Under the pieces are notes generated by a model. The model searched no databases. It saw only the letters and a list, made by a program, of their open reading frames with translations, and had not been told where the DNA came from. A stretch of DNA of 53,022 bases from an uncultured Candidatus Peregrinibacteria bacterium (GTDB lineage: Bacteria > Patescibacteriota > Gracilibacteria > UBA1369): the NCBI GenBank assembly GCA_937858825.1, contig CALMAI010000025.1, positions 1-53,022 on the forward strand. Direction: 5' to 3'. The position numbers were made by a program, and so were the translations under genes. Shown here one piece after another: positions 17,196 through 25,407 of this stretch (positions are counted from its first letter, which is position 1; each line of letters begins with the position of its first letter).

Positions 17196-19913
17196 TTATT
17201 TTTTATTTTTCTTTGTATCCGATGTTTGACTCTCTGGGCTCTTTGCCGGCAACTCAGGTTTCTTTCCCGAATCCAGACTCTTCTTTCCACTCTCACTCCA
17301 ACGACGAATCTTATCTTCCACCACTTCTCTATCTGTCGCATAACGTTCACGCGCCAGGCGGATAATTTTCTCACGCCGACCTTCTTCAAAATCCAAATCT
17401 GGCGGAGGCAAGGTATCCAGAGAAAATGTTTGTGACGGCATTCCATCAATCAAGAGCCGGCTATAAGCTGTGTATTTACTGAGAGAAACCAAATCGTTGG
17501 GCATCACCTCTTCTCCATACTGACCGGAAAGATATTCCGCATCATCAAACCCCACCTGGAACGACATAATCGTACCCACGTTACCAAATACCGCATCCCG
17601 AACCTCTTCCGGCATCTGCGCAATGTACTGGTTGGCCATAGTCAGATTGAGCCGATACTTTCGTGCCTCCGACAAAATGGTCGCAAACGAATCGGTGGCA
17701 AAGTTTTGGAACTCATCCACATAGAGATAAAAATCTTTTCGTTCTTTTTCAGCAATGTTGGCGCGACTCATCGCATCCAACTGAAACTTGGTAATCATCA
17801 TCGCACCCAAAAGCGACGATGTATCTTCCCCAATCTTTCCTTTCGAAAGATTCACTACCACAATCTTTCCCTTATCCATGGCAAATCGCAAATCCACCGC
17901 ACTCTTTGGCTGTCCCAAAATATTTCGGATAATCGGCGACGAAAGGAACTGTCCAACCTTATTCAAAATTGGAGAAATAGCTTCAATCCGCTGCCTTGGT
18001 TCCAGCTTATCAAACTCATTCTCCCAGAAACTTTTTACAATCGGATCGGTAATTTTTCGAACCACTTGTCCGCGGAACTTCGCATCCTGAAGTATACGAG
18101 GAATCCCAAGCATTGTGGTATTCGGATACATAAGAAGCGACAAAATCACGTTCCTTAAAATATGCTCCAATCGCGGCCCCCAACTCTGACCATAAATCTT
18201 CTTGAAAATACCCACCAATCCACTACAAACAATACTGTTCAAAGACGGATCAATATTTTCCAGCATGTTAAACGCAACAGGGAACTCTCGGTCAGATGGA
18301 TCAAAAATAACCACATCATTTGTCCGGTGTGATGGCACAAAATCCAAAACCGCATCGGCCAAATCTCCGTGCGGATCCACAACCGCGCAACCACGACCAG
18401 CCTGAATATCAGAAAAAATCATATTCTCCAGCAAGGTCGACTTACCCATACCGGTTTTACCAATAATGTAAATATGTCGCCGCCGATCCAGCGTTTTAAT
18501 TCCAAACGGCTGCCCCGATCCACGGAAATTTGTTTTTCCCAAAAGTGTAAGATCCTTTTCAGCAATCTCTTTAGGTGTTGGGAGATCACCAGGTGGTTCC
18601 AGTCGCCGTGAACGAACCCAATAAATGTTTGGCGTTGTTACCGTTATATTTGGCAAATGATACACCGTCGCCAACTCTTCCACGCTCATCACAAACGGCT
18701 TAATCAGTTCCCGATTCTGATAACGCTTCACAATCTCCTCTCCACTGGCAATACTCCCCAAAACAAATCCATTCACCTGAGGCATACTAAACTGCTTGAA
18801 GGAACCGGCTATCTCGCGCAACTTCACAAGCGCAACATCTTTATTTGCATGTTTCGGCACATAGACAATACGGATATTTGCTTCGTAAAGAAGTTTCCCA
18901 ATTTTATCCTGAGCACCCTGCAAGCCAGATTCCCGATCATGCGTTCGCGAGCTGTCGTCAGGAGCTATCGATCCAGAACTCTCTGTTGAGGCTCCAGAGT
19001 TCAACCCCTGCAATCCAAAAAGCCAGTAAACCGGAAAAAAGATAGTTCTCACAATCCGGCTACGCGTTGTGTAAGCCTTGGCGTACATTCCCTGCAGCCT
19101 GGCAATATTCAAATAAATTCCTTTATTGAGAATCCGGATACATTTGGTAAAAATGGATCGCCACTTGTCATCCAGCGGCCGAACCACCACCTGAATCCAT
19201 GCCTGCTCATCTGGATCATTAAACTTGGCCAGAGTAGAGGTTATGGCAGAAAGTGGATCCAGTTGAACCTTTGCTGTCTTATCCTCAAACTGAGGGTAGC
19301 GCTTAATTGGAAAAATATCCGGACTGCTAAAAGCCAGATCTGCTCCAATCGCATTTTTCAATTCATCAACAGCCATAAACTGCTGTTCCTGCTTTTTCTG
19401 AACCTGATTCTCCAATTTCACCAAAGCCTGAACCTCTCTCCCCTCTCCTGCTCCATTTTGAGCAACATTTTTCTCACTTACTTCCACCGGCTTTGGTCTG
19501 GCATAATCAGCAATCTCTGTAATTTCAACATTAGGATATTGCGCGTAAATTTGTCCTTCAATCAGATTTCTCAAACGGGTTGGAAAATGAGCATAAAAAC
19601 GAATGCTTCTATCGGTACTCGCAATTTCAAAACTCATTTTTTCCTGCGTCACCCCTTTTAATCGATCCCAAAAACCAACCGACTTGGCAACCCCATGAAT
19701 CGTTGAAAAAATCTGCTCAGCAACAATTGGTCCAGTTTCATTGTCTCGCGCAACCCGAATCAACAGCGTTGTAAAATCCTCTTTCTCCCAGCGTCTTTTT
19801 TGCTGAAAACGCACAAAATATTCCAGCGCCACCAGTGCGGCCACAATACCGACCACCAGTAAGAGAATATTCAGTACGATCGAATAGAAATTCATAGTTA
19901 TATTATACGTCAA
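17196..19913 (-). CDS. Membrane-anchored TraD/VirD4-like ATPase (DUF87 type)
   Basis: A 905-aa protein. Residues 7-30 form a transmembrane anchor. A roughly 400-residue N-terminal domain with a second hydrophobic stretch near 295 follows. The ATPase core has Walker A GKTGMGKSTLLENM near residue 485 and VDPHGDLADAVLDF shortly after. The Walker B-like YLYVDEFQNFA lies near 730, with the TraD/TraG-like SEARKYRLNLTMANQYIAQM directly behind. The C-terminus is a charged Lys/Ser/Pro tail. Such ATPases couple DNA or protein substrates to type IV secretion or a related pilus channel. No other secretion or relaxase gene lies in the window, so it may work with DNA uptake or cell-surface machinery instead. 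It lies between ruvX and thrC. Confidence 0.87.
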   Translation of the reverse strand: MTYNITMNFYSIVLNILLLVVGIVAALVALEYFVRFQQKRRWEKEDFTTLLIRVARDNETGPIVAEQIFSTIHGVAKSVGFWDRLKGVTQEKMSFEIASTDRSIRFYAHFPTRLRNLIEGQIYAQYPNVEITEIADYARPKPVEVSEKNVAQNGAGEGREVQALVKLENQVQKKQEQQFMAVDELKNAIGADLAFSSPDIFPIKRYPQFEDKTAKVQLDPLSAITSTLAKFNDPDEQAWIQVVVRPLDDKWRSIFTKCIRILNKGIYLNIARLQGMYAKAYTTRSRIVRTIFFPVYWLFGLQGLNSGASTESSGSIAPDDSSRTHDRESGLQGAQDKIGKLLYEANIRIVYVPKHANKDVALVKLREIAGSFKQFSMPQVNGFVLGSIASGEEIVKRYQNRELIKPFVMSVEELATVYHLPNITVTTPNIYWVRSRRLEPPGDLPTPKEIAEKDLTLLGKTNFRGSGQPFGIKTLDRRRHIYIIGKTGMGKSTLLENMIFSDIQAGRGCAVVDPHGDLADAVLDFVPSHRTNDVVIFDPSDREFPVAFNMLENIDPSLNSIVCSGLVGIFKKIYGQSWGPRLEHILRNVILSLLMYPNTTMLGIPRILQDAKFRGQVVRKITDPIVKSFWENEFDKLEPRQRIEAISPILNKVGQFLSSPIIRNILGQPKSAVDLRFAMDKGKIVVVNLSKGKIGEDTSSLLGAMMITKFQLDAMSRANIAEKERKDFYLYVDEFQNFATDSFATILSEARKYRLNLTMANQYIAQMPEEVRDAVFGNVGTIMSFQVGFDDAEYLSGQYGEEVMPNDLVSLSKYTAYSRLLIDGMPSQTFSLDTLPPPDLDFEEGRREKIIRLARERYATDREVVEDKIRRWSESGKKSLDSGKKPELPAKSPESQTSDTKKNKK

Positions 19914-19933
19914 AAACGGCTTTATTACTAGGC

Positions 19934-20362
19934 TTATGCCTCAATGAATCGCTCTAAAATCACCATAGCCGCCAACTCATGTGAATTGTATTTTTTCTTC
20001 AGATCTGGATCAGATATTGCCTCCCCTCCTTCAAAAGTACTAAACGCCTCATCCTGAAACTGAACTTTCATCTCTCCTTCAAAAAATGCTTCCAGTTGCA
20101 CTCCTACTTCGCGATACTCCTTTGTCCTTGCCGTTTCTTCCATATTCTCATCCAAAGGAACACCTATAACAATACCGGAAATTCTCTCTGCTTCGCACAC
20201 CTCTTTAATCTCCTCAAAAAGAGCTCCCAGGTTCGGATAATTCTCAATACATCCTCTACCAAAAACGAACTGGCGCGACTCATCGGTCACCGCCAGTCCG
20301 ACATTTTTTGCTCCAAAATCTATCCCTAATAATTTTCCTTTATTTTCCACCTTGAATATCAA
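19934..20362 (-). CDS. ruvX: Putative pre-16S rRNA nuclease / YqgF family
   Basis: YqgF proteins are RNase H-fold nucleases involved in 16S rRNA 5'-end maturation; the family was first called a Holliday-junction resolvase. The 142-aa protein has the opening GIDFGAKNVGLAVTDESR (about 13-30) with the first catalytic Asp, then IVIGVPLDENMEETART, and FQDEAFSTFEGGEA with the later acidic residues. It starts 23 nt inside the end of rplI, an overlap that suggests coupled translation. A short N-terminal extension before KLLGIDFG may mean a slightly later true start. Confidence 0.9.
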   Translation of the reverse strand: MIFKVENKGKLLGIDFGAKNVGLAVTDESRQFVFGRGCIENYPNLGALFEEIKEVCEAERISGIVIGVPLDENMEETARTKEYREVGVQLEAFFEGEMKVQFQDEAFSTFEGGEAISDPDLKKKYNSHELAAMVILERFIEA

Positions 20363-20786
20363 CTTTTATAGTCGCTTCAACACCTTCCGCCAAATGAATT
20401 TTTACATCGTGAGTTCCAGTGGTTTTAATATGTTCTTTCATTTTCACATCTTGCTTGGTCAGTTCAACTTTTGCATCACTCAAAACTGCTTCAATAAGAT
20501 CTTTTTCAGCCACAGAGCCATAAAGCTTTTCACCATCAGCCTTTCTGGTCATGGTGAACGTCATTCCTTCCAGTTTCTTTTTAATAGATTCAGCCTCCTC
20601 AGATAATCGTTCCTTGCGGACAACAGCCTGTTCCCGCATTTTTTCAGCCTGTTTGACCATAGAACCACTTGCCATAATAGCCAGCTTTTGAGGAGCCAGA
20701 AAATTTTGAAAGTATCCAGGCTTCACAGTTTTGATCTCACCCTTTCGCGCCACACTTCGAACATCTTGTAAAAAAAGTACCTGCAT
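20340..20786 (-). CDS. rplI: Ribosomal protein bL9
   Basis: Large-subunit protein that binds 23S rRNA near the L1 stalk. The 148-aa protein starts MQVLFLQDVRSVARKGEIK, then VKPGYFQNFLAPQKLA, the classic L9 signature. A long helical connector with many Lys, Glu and Arg (about 50-80) and the C-terminal domain (KLYGSVAEKDLIEAV, then HIKTTGTHDVKIHL) follow. bL9 is reported missing from some CPR lineages, so its presence helps to place the organism. No Shine-Dalgarno site is seen before the ATG. The end overlaps ruvX by 23 nt. Confidence 0.97.
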   Translation of the reverse strand: MQVLFLQDVRSVARKGEIKTVKPGYFQNFLAPQKLAIMASGSMVKQAEKMREQAVVRKERLSEEAESIKKKLEGMTFTMTRKADGEKLYGSVAEKDLIEAVLSDAKVELTKQDVKMKEHIKTTGTHDVKIHLAEGVEATIKVDIQGGK

Positions 20787-20854
20787 AAGTCATGTTTTTA
20801 GAATCTAAAGCCTTTATTTTATAGAAGAAATCGCCTCAATTGTCCAGAAATTCA

Positions 20855-20883
20855 TTGGAATAACTTCGTAAAAATGCTACAAT
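20855..20883 (+). promoter_or_regulatory. Promoter of secreted protein gene
   Basis: TTGGAA (20855-20860), 17-nt spacer, TACAAT (20878-20883). Predicted start near 20890 leaves a leader of about 23 nt before the ATG at 20913. Confidence 0.6.
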
Positions 20884-20912
20884 GAAAAGATATTATAAAA
20901 TAAAACTTAAAT

Positions 20913-21521
20913 ATGAAAACTAAGAACATTTTTGCTGTTGGCGTAGTTATTGTCATCCTTCTGATTGCAGTTCTGGCACTCAGTTACTCAAATGGAGTCC
21001 TTTTCCAGGGAGCCCTGAGAAATACAAGTGGCATCACCCGGACAACTTCATCTCAAGAAACTTCAATAGGCAGCAGTCCGGAAATCAACTACCTTGTTGT
21101 TCCAGAAGAAGAGACAACTCCAGAATGTTTGGGAAACAGCCAAGCCGGAACAATCGTTCTCACCAGCGATTCAACACCAGCAGAATTTTCCGCATTTGTT
21201 TCAGAACTGAATCAAGAGGTTGATAGCAATAATGGTTACGCCGATTGTCATTATCGTATGTATGTAACAAAGGGAAATACTATTGGAGATCACACAAACC
21301 AGGATCGGGTTCGCGTCAGCTGCCGGGGCAACATTGAAGCCGAAAACAACGAAATCCGTTGCACACGCTATGATCAAAACACCCCAAACGATACCAACTA
21401 TTTCCAAATAAGAATCCTCCCTGACGAAGCGATTGTAACAACTCACAGCACATACTACTCAGAAAGTATCAATCGTGTTGAACACTACAACACGTACTGG
21501 ATTGAAAATTCAGAAAAGTAG
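20913..21521 (+). CDS. Membrane-anchored extracytoplasmic protein of unknown function
   Basis: A 202-aa protein. Residues 5-27 form a single hydrophobic anchor or signal segment with no lipobox. A Ser/Thr-rich linker follows, then a domain with four cysteines (in ECLGN, DCHYR, SCRGN and RCTRY) that could make two disulfides outside the membrane. The spacing and the closing strand-rich segment suggest a small beta-rich fold. No family is recognised. It has its own promoter and converges with the peptide-type binding protein gene with only 3 nt between them. Confidence 0.7.
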   Translation: MKTKNIFAVGVVIVILLIAVLALSYSNGVLFQGALRNTSGITRTTSSQETSIGSSPEINYLVVPEEETTPECLGNSQAGTIVLTSDSTPAEFSAFVSELNQEVDSNNGYADCHYRMYVTKGNTIGDHTNQDRVRVSCRGNIEAENNEIRCTRYDQNTPNDTNYFQIRILPDEAIVTTHSTYYSESINRVEHYNTYWIENSEK

Positions 21522-21524
21522 TAT

Positions 21525-23432
21525 CTATTCACAAACAACACACCAGGCCGCAATGTTCGCAAACCGATCGCTGGTAGACGCCCAGTTATCAAACTGCACC
21601 CCCTGAACTTTGCGGTCTGTTGCAAAACTGTAAGTTGGCCGGTAAAGGAAAATCGCCGGCACATCTTTAGAAATTTCTTCAGCCAATTGTTTGAAGATGC
21701 CGTCTTTCTCGTCATTGTCAAAAGTGGATCGACTCTTTTCAATTAATGCATCCACGGCAAAACTCCTATAGTTCGACAAGTTCAAACCGTTTGCACCCGA
21801 TTGGCTCGAATGCCAGTACGAATAGGTATCCAGGTTATACCCAAGGCTTTCACCCGTTAAAAGCAGATCATAATTACGAGCCCGCACACGATCTCCAAAA
21901 ATATCCATTGGCTCAAACTGTGGCTCCACCTGAACTCCAACCGCTTTCCACGAATCCACAAGATAGTTCACCGTTTGCTCTAATTCAGCCGCGGCAACCG
22001 GGTTTTCATTCAGCATGCGAACCAACATAACCAGATGTAACGTCTCTCCATCAGAATTTTTTCGATAGCGCGCATTATCTTCCATATTTTCTGTCACATC
22101 TTCTGTCGCAGCCTCTTCCGTTACCGGCTCTGTTTCAGGTTCACCGGCTTCCTCAGCAGGTTGATCTTCTTCAGTATTTTCTTCAGAGGTTTCCTCCTCC
22201 GATGATCCTTCTTCCGATGCAGATTCCTCTTCAGTATTCTCTTCCGAATCCGCCCCTGATGACTCCTCCACCACATCCTCTTCAGGTTTTTCCTCCTGCT
22301 CATCTGCCTCATCATAACGATAACCTGCATCGTAAAGAGCACCATTTGCTTCATCAACATTTGATTGGTACAGCCATTCCGACTGCTCCAATCCCATCAT
22401 TGGAGTATCTACTCCGGTTTTATGAGGAATTTCAGCCAAAAGACCTTCTTTATTAATCGCTTTTTGTAAAGCAATACGGACTTTGTCGGTTGAAAGAACC
22501 GGTGAATCCATATTCATAAATACTGCTGTGTATTGAGGCAGTTCATAATTCACAAACTCAAAACGGGCATCATTCTGGATCTCTTCCAACACGTCATTTG
22601 GTGTTTTCGCCACAATATTCAACGTTCCCATTTCTGCCAGCATTTGCTGACTGTCAGGATAAATATGGAAACGAATATTCTGGATTGTTGGTGTTTGTCC
22701 GTAGTAGTGCTCATTAAGCGTTAACAAAAGTCGCTGTCGCCCATCATTCATAACCTCAAGAGGTGAATCCACCTTATAAGGACCAGTTCCAACCGGTTGG
22801 CTGTTAAAACTTGCCTGTGGCAGCTCTGCAACCGGCACTCCACTCAACAAATGTTTCGGTAAAATCCCAACATTCAAGTTCGTGATAAAGAAAGAGTTCG
22901 GCTCTTCCAGAACAAAATCAATACTCTTCTCATCAAGCTGTTTGATTTCCACTCCAGCAAAATTCGCCTTCAAAATAGGATTCTGAAAGTCTGAATGCTG
23001 AATCACATCATGAAAAGTAAAAAACACATCATCTGCAGTCAAAGGCTCACCATCATGCCATTTCACCCCATCTTTTAAAGTAAAACTATACGTCTTACCA
23101 TCTTCACTAATGCTCAATTCCGCCAGATCCTCAACAAAAGCTCCAACCTGAGGATCATACTTCGTCAATCCGCTAAAAATAAGACTCGAAATATCCCGAT
23201 TCGCCTCACCCAAATCCGCATAAACCGAGTTTAAAATAACAGGCTTATCGCTAATCAATCCCTCTGTATAAAATCCCCCACCACCGGCAAAAAACTCCGG
23301 ACGCTTAAAGATATCCACCACACTCTGAACCAAAAGCGCAAATACCACCACCACGAGCACAAGGCTCACGATCTTTTCTTCAATACTATACGAGCGTAAA
23401 ACTCGCCGAAACATATTGCCCGAAGAGGCCAT
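21525..23432 (-). CDS. ABC-transporter binding protein, family 5 (peptide type), with acidic insert
   Basis: A 635-aa protein of the OppA/DppA superfamily. The N-terminus is a single membrane anchor (about residues 18-42) instead of a lipobox. The folded part has the family elements SISEDGKTYSFTLKDGVKWHDGEPLTADDVFFTF and later VGTGPYKV and ILPKHLL. Between about residues 374 and 450 lies an insert made almost wholly of Glu, Asp, Ser, Thr and Pro. It separates the two lobes of the fold and is not a usual part of the family. The C-terminal lobe resumes with YRKNSDGETLHLVML. No permease genes are next to it. secG lies 9 nt upstream. The substrate is unknown. Confidence 0.85.
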   Translation of the reverse strand: MASSGNMFRRVLRSYSIEEKIVSLVLVVVVFALLVQSVVDIFKRPEFFAGGGGFYTEGLISDKPVILNSVYADLGEANRDISSLIFSGLTKYDPQVGAFVEDLAELSISEDGKTYSFTLKDGVKWHDGEPLTADDVFFTFHDVIQHSDFQNPILKANFAGVEIKQLDEKSIDFVLEEPNSFFITNLNVGILPKHLLSGVPVAELPQASFNSQPVGTGPYKVDSPLEVMNDGRQRLLLTLNEHYYGQTPTIQNIRFHIYPDSQQMLAEMGTLNIVAKTPNDVLEEIQNDARFEFVNYELPQYTAVFMNMDSPVLSTDKVRIALQKAINKEGLLAEIPHKTGVDTPMMGLEQSEWLYQSNVDEANGALYDAGYRYDEADEQEEKPEEDVVEESSGADSEENTEEESASEEGSSEEETSEENTEEDQPAEEAGEPETEPVTEEAATEDVTENMEDNARYRKNSDGETLHLVMLVRMLNENPVAAAELEQTVNYLVDSWKAVGVQVEPQFEPMDIFGDRVRARNYDLLLTGESLGYNLDTYSYWHSSQSGANGLNLSNYRSFAVDALIEKSRSTFDNDEKDGIFKQLAEEISKDVPAIFLYRPTYSFATDRKVQGVQFDNWASTSDRFANIAAWCVVCE

Positions 23433-23441
23433 GACAGCGGC

Positions 23442-23666
23442 TTAGATAACAAAAATGTGAGCGAGAGAGAGCAGGACAAAAAGAATAGCCAGCACTATAG
23501 AAGCACGGGCAACCACCTTTTCGGCTCCTCGCTTGGTTGTCTGAACTGTCGCGCCTGATTGCCCACCAATCGCGCCAGAAAAACCAGAATCTTTCTGTTG
23601 TACCAGAACACTCAGGATAAACAGGACAGAAACAACCGCTTGGAAAATAGTAAGAAATGTTTTCAT
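23442..23666 (-). CDS. secG: Protein translocase subunit SecG
   Basis: Accessory subunit of the SecYEG protein export channel. I chose ATG at 23666, giving 74 aa starting MKTFLTIFQAVVSVLF, because the upstream extension would overlap the next gene and lacks SecG features. Two hydrophobic helices flank the conserved cytosolic loop LVQQKDSGFSGAIGGQSG, the family hallmark. It sits 8 nt downstream of a holin-like membrane protein gene and just before the binding protein gene. Confidence 0.9.
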   Translation of the reverse strand: MKTFLTIFQAVVSVLFILSVLVQQKDSGFSGAIGGQSGATVQTTKRGAEKVVARASIVLAILFVLLSLAHIFVI

Positions 23667-23673
23667 AATTCGC

Positions 23674-24045
23674 TTATTTATTATGGACCACAATGTGGAG
23701 GATCCAGTTGGTAAGTCCGAACACAACAGCTCCAATTAAGTATGTCCATGGACTCCCCACCGAAACCGTAATATCAGAGATACTGATACCATTTATAGCT
23801 ACTACCGTCAACCAGAAGATCACCGCGTTGATAACGAATGTAAAGAGTCCAACCGTCATAAGCATGAGAGGAAAAGACAGCAGCTTCATAAGGGGCTTCA
23901 CAAATGTGTTCAAAGTCCCGATCACCAATCCACCGAAAGCAAAAAACTTAATGCCTCCCGTATAGCTTACATCAGGCACGAATTTGGTCACCACATAGAG
24001 CGCCAAGCCATTCAAAACAACGCCAATAATAATCTTTTTGAGCAT
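23674..24045 (-). CDS. Holin-like four-helix membrane protein (phage holin family IV type)
   Basis: A 123-aa protein with four hydrophobic segments and the pattern NTFVKPLMKLLSFPLMLMTVGLFTFVINAV that is typical of the widespread membrane family annotated as phage holin family or DUF-type integral protein. It is usually a chromosomal gene, not a phage lysis gene. Nothing phage-related is nearby. It is followed by secG after 7 nt, so the two are likely co-transcribed. The function is unknown. Confidence 0.75.
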   Translation of the reverse strand: MLKKIIIGVVLNGLALYVVTKFVPDVSYTGGIKFFAFGGLVIGTLNTFVKPLMKLLSFPLMLMTVGLFTFVINAVIFWLTVVAINGISISDITVSVGSPWTYLIGAVVFGLTNWILHIVVHNK

Positions 24046-24112
24046 ATGTGCAGGGTATCATAAACAGTCCACCTCTTCAATTCTCATATATTGATTGAAA
24101 GGAAGACGAGCA

Positions 24113-24141
24113 TTGACAAAATGCAGAATAAAAAGCATAAT
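24113..24141 (+). promoter_or_regulatory. Strong promoter of helical-protein gene A
   Basis: Perfect TTGACA (24113-24118), 17-nt spacer, CATAAT (24136-24141). The flanking GCATTGACAAAA recurs upstream of locus B near 27612, and a GATCTTTCACATC stretch downstream resembles GATCTTTAACATC there. Transcription would start near 24148, giving a leader of about 160 nt. Confidence 0.75.
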
Positions 24142-24191
24142 AACGCCTTTCTCAAAGATCTTTCACATCTCCCGCACAGTAGAGAGGCGCT

Positions 24192-24237
24192 TGCCGCTTT
24201 AAACCTTTCCCCTTATGGGAGAATCCGTTTAGCGGCA
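24192..24237 (+). promoter_or_regulatory. Structured 5' leader
   Basis: Within the leader of gene A an outer stem TGCCGCT / AGCGGCA (24192-24198 and 24231-24237) is extended by TAAAC / GTTTA after a short bulge, and encloses a smaller hairpin TCCC / GGGA. It could be a regulatory leader. An open frame starting near 24121 also crosses it and then overlaps the downstream gene in another frame; that frame is probably not a gene. Confidence 0.4.
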
Positions 24238-24296
24238 GACATTCTCTCTGTTTGCGGACACGCGGACAAAACCCAACCAATCCCCTCAGGAAAAAG

Positions 24297-24302
24297 AAGG
24301 AG
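24297..24302 (+). promoter_or_regulatory. Shine-Dalgarno site of gene A
   Basis: AAGGAG in a purine run, 3 nt before the ATG at 24306. The spacing is short, but the motif stands out in a window where almost no gene has one. It decides the start at 24306 over the upstream in-frame ATG at 24252. Confidence 0.6.
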
Positions 24303-24305
24303 AAT

Positions 24306-24704
24306 ATGGAACCCGTTAACATCGCAAAATTCTGGGCAATCGTCGATCCTTACAGCACTCACCTCTCAGATCACATCAACATCCTGTCCTTTCGGTTTTC
24401 TCAAACAAACCGTGGACATGTTCAGAACGTCGATCTACTCAGAAAGCATACTGCGCTGCGTTTAGTCTTCAGTGAGTTGAAGCAGGAGCCTTCGTCACAA
24501 GAAGCCACAAAGCTCTTTCCAGGAAAAACCCTGGACGAGCTGAAAAACAAGGTCAAAGAGCTCGAGAGCCTGATGAAAAGGGTGATGCACAGTTACAATC
24601 ATGGCTCAGTGGAGGTGAGCCTCTTCAGCGGCGCGCTGACCTGCCTTTCATGCATCACCGACGCCATAAACTCCATCAGCAGAAACGAACCCCAGTCCGA
24701 GTGA
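24306..24704 (+). CDS. Helical accessory protein A, unknown function
   Basis: A 132-aa soluble protein starting MEPVNIAKFWAIVDPY. It is predicted to be mostly helical, with a charged central helix (TLDELKNKVKELESLMKRVM) and a Cys-containing C-terminal part (SGALTCLSCITDAINS). I do not recognise a family. Codons are GC-richer than in the neighbouring host genes, and the gene carries a perfect -35 promoter and a Shine-Dalgarno site, unlike those neighbours. The 3' side has a 30-nt GC-rich hairpin nearly identical to the one after the helical genes at 27.7-28.7 kb. Horizontal acquisition is likely but unproven. Confidence 0.65.
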   Translation: MEPVNIAKFWAIVDPYSTHLSDHINILSFRFSQTNRGHVQNVDLLRKHTALRLVFSELKQEPSSQEATKLFPGKTLDELKNKVKELESLMKRVMHSYNHGSVEVSLFSGALTCLSCITDAINSISRNEPQSE

Positions 24705-24716
24705 ACCCAAACAGAC

Positions 24717-24746
24717 AGCGGGCCGCGACATCATGTCCGGCCCGCT
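24717..24746. repeat. GC-rich hairpin repeat, copy A
   Basis: Outer arms AGCGGGCCG / CGGCCCGCT enclose GACATCATGTC, itself a near palindrome. Copy B at 28683-28712 is the same apart from one base gained on one side and lost on the other, keeping the pairing. It lies 12 nt after the stop of gene A. It may terminate transcription, but there is no real T tract after it. Confidence 0.8.
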
Positions 24747-24758
24747 TCAACCTATCCT

Positions 24759-24786
24759 TTGATTTGAAAAAAAAACAAAGTATAAT
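24759..24786 (+). promoter_or_regulatory. Promoter of YbaY-like lipoprotein gene
   Basis: TTGATT (24759-24764), 16-nt spacer, perfect TATAAT (24781-24786). The start would be near 24793, downstream of the ATG at 24789, so the ATG at 24813 must be the real initiation codon. Confidence 0.8.
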
Positions 24787-24812
24787 AGATGAAATCTTTA
24801 ACTCTCTTAAAC

Positions 24813-25235
24813 ATGAAAAGAATCGCTTCACTTTTTGTCATTCTTTCGCTCTTCCTGAGTGGATGCAACATGTTTCAAACCGATTCCGAAAATATTGCAG
24901 AACAAGCAACTGTCAGTGGAACCGTAAACTATTTGACCCGCGAGGCACTCCCTGAAGGAGCAATCATAACCGTGACACTTGCAGACACCAGTCGTGCTGA
25001 CGCGCCTGCCACTACCATAGACGAAGTGATGATTCCCGCTGAAGGCAATCAGGTTCCAATCCCCTTTGAACTCACATACAATCCAACCCAGATTGATGAA
25101 CGATATACTTATACCGTACGTGCAAAGATAACACTTGATGATGAACTCATAAAAACCAGCACACAGGCATATCCAGTTATTACCAGAGATAACCCAACCG
25201 ACAATATTGTCATTATGGTTGAGAACGTTCAGTAG
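24813..25235 (+). CDS. YbaY/YscW-like lipoprotein
   Basis: A 140-aa lipoprotein beginning MKRIASLFVILSLFLSGC, lipobox LSGC with the lipidated Cys at residue 18. The mature part, with VSGTVNYLTREALPEGAIITVTL and then FELTYNPTQIDERYTYTVRAKI, matches the YbaY/YscW beta-sandwich family of small envelope lipoproteins, some of which assist secretin or outer-surface assembly. The role here is not known. The start at 24813 is fixed by the promoter position. It has its own promoter and terminator, and lies between the accessory helical gene A and a large lipoprotein. Confidence 0.8.
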   Translation: MKRIASLFVILSLFLSGCNMFQTDSENIAEQATVSGTVNYLTREALPEGAIITVTLADTSRADAPATTIDEVMIPAEGNQVPIPFELTYNPTQIDERYTYTVRAKITLDDELIKTSTQAYPVITRDNPTDNIVIMVENVQ

Positions 25236-25253
25236 AAACAAGACACTGATCTT

Positions 25254-25281
25254 AGCCCGGCTCCCAAAGCTGGGCTTTTTT
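25254..25281 (+). terminator. Rho-independent terminator
   Basis: AGCCCGGCT / AGCTGGGCT (9-bp stem with one G-U pair) around a CCCAA loop, followed by six T. It lies 18 nt after the lipoprotein stop. Confidence 0.9.
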
Positions 25282-25329
25282 CATATTCCTTCTAAAAATC
25301 GGCTTCATTAAAATATCATCAATATATAC

Positions 25330-25358
25330 TTGCATTTATGTCAAGAATGAAGCATAAT
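25330..25358 (+). promoter_or_regulatory. Promoter of Kazal-META lipoprotein gene
   Basis: TTGCAT (25330-25335), 17-nt spacer, CATAAT (25353-25358), followed by an AT-rich leader of about 45 nt. Confidence 0.6.
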
Positions 25359-25407
25359 ATATAGATATAAATTATTTTATTATCTCATTTTTTAAACCAA
25401 AACAAAA

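Noticed and set aside
23674-24045. Prophage lysis gene
   Set aside because: The holin-like family is common on chromosomes and no other phage gene is near.
24121-24465. Open frame overlapping the leader and start of gene A
   Set aside because: It overlaps a better-supported gene in another frame, and its 5' end lies within the -35/-10 spacer of a strong promoter, so it could not be translated from that transcript.
24789-24812. Earlier ATG of the YbaY-like lipoprotein
   Set aside because: It lies between the -10 box and the predicted transcription start, and the later ATG gives a normal lipoprotein signal.
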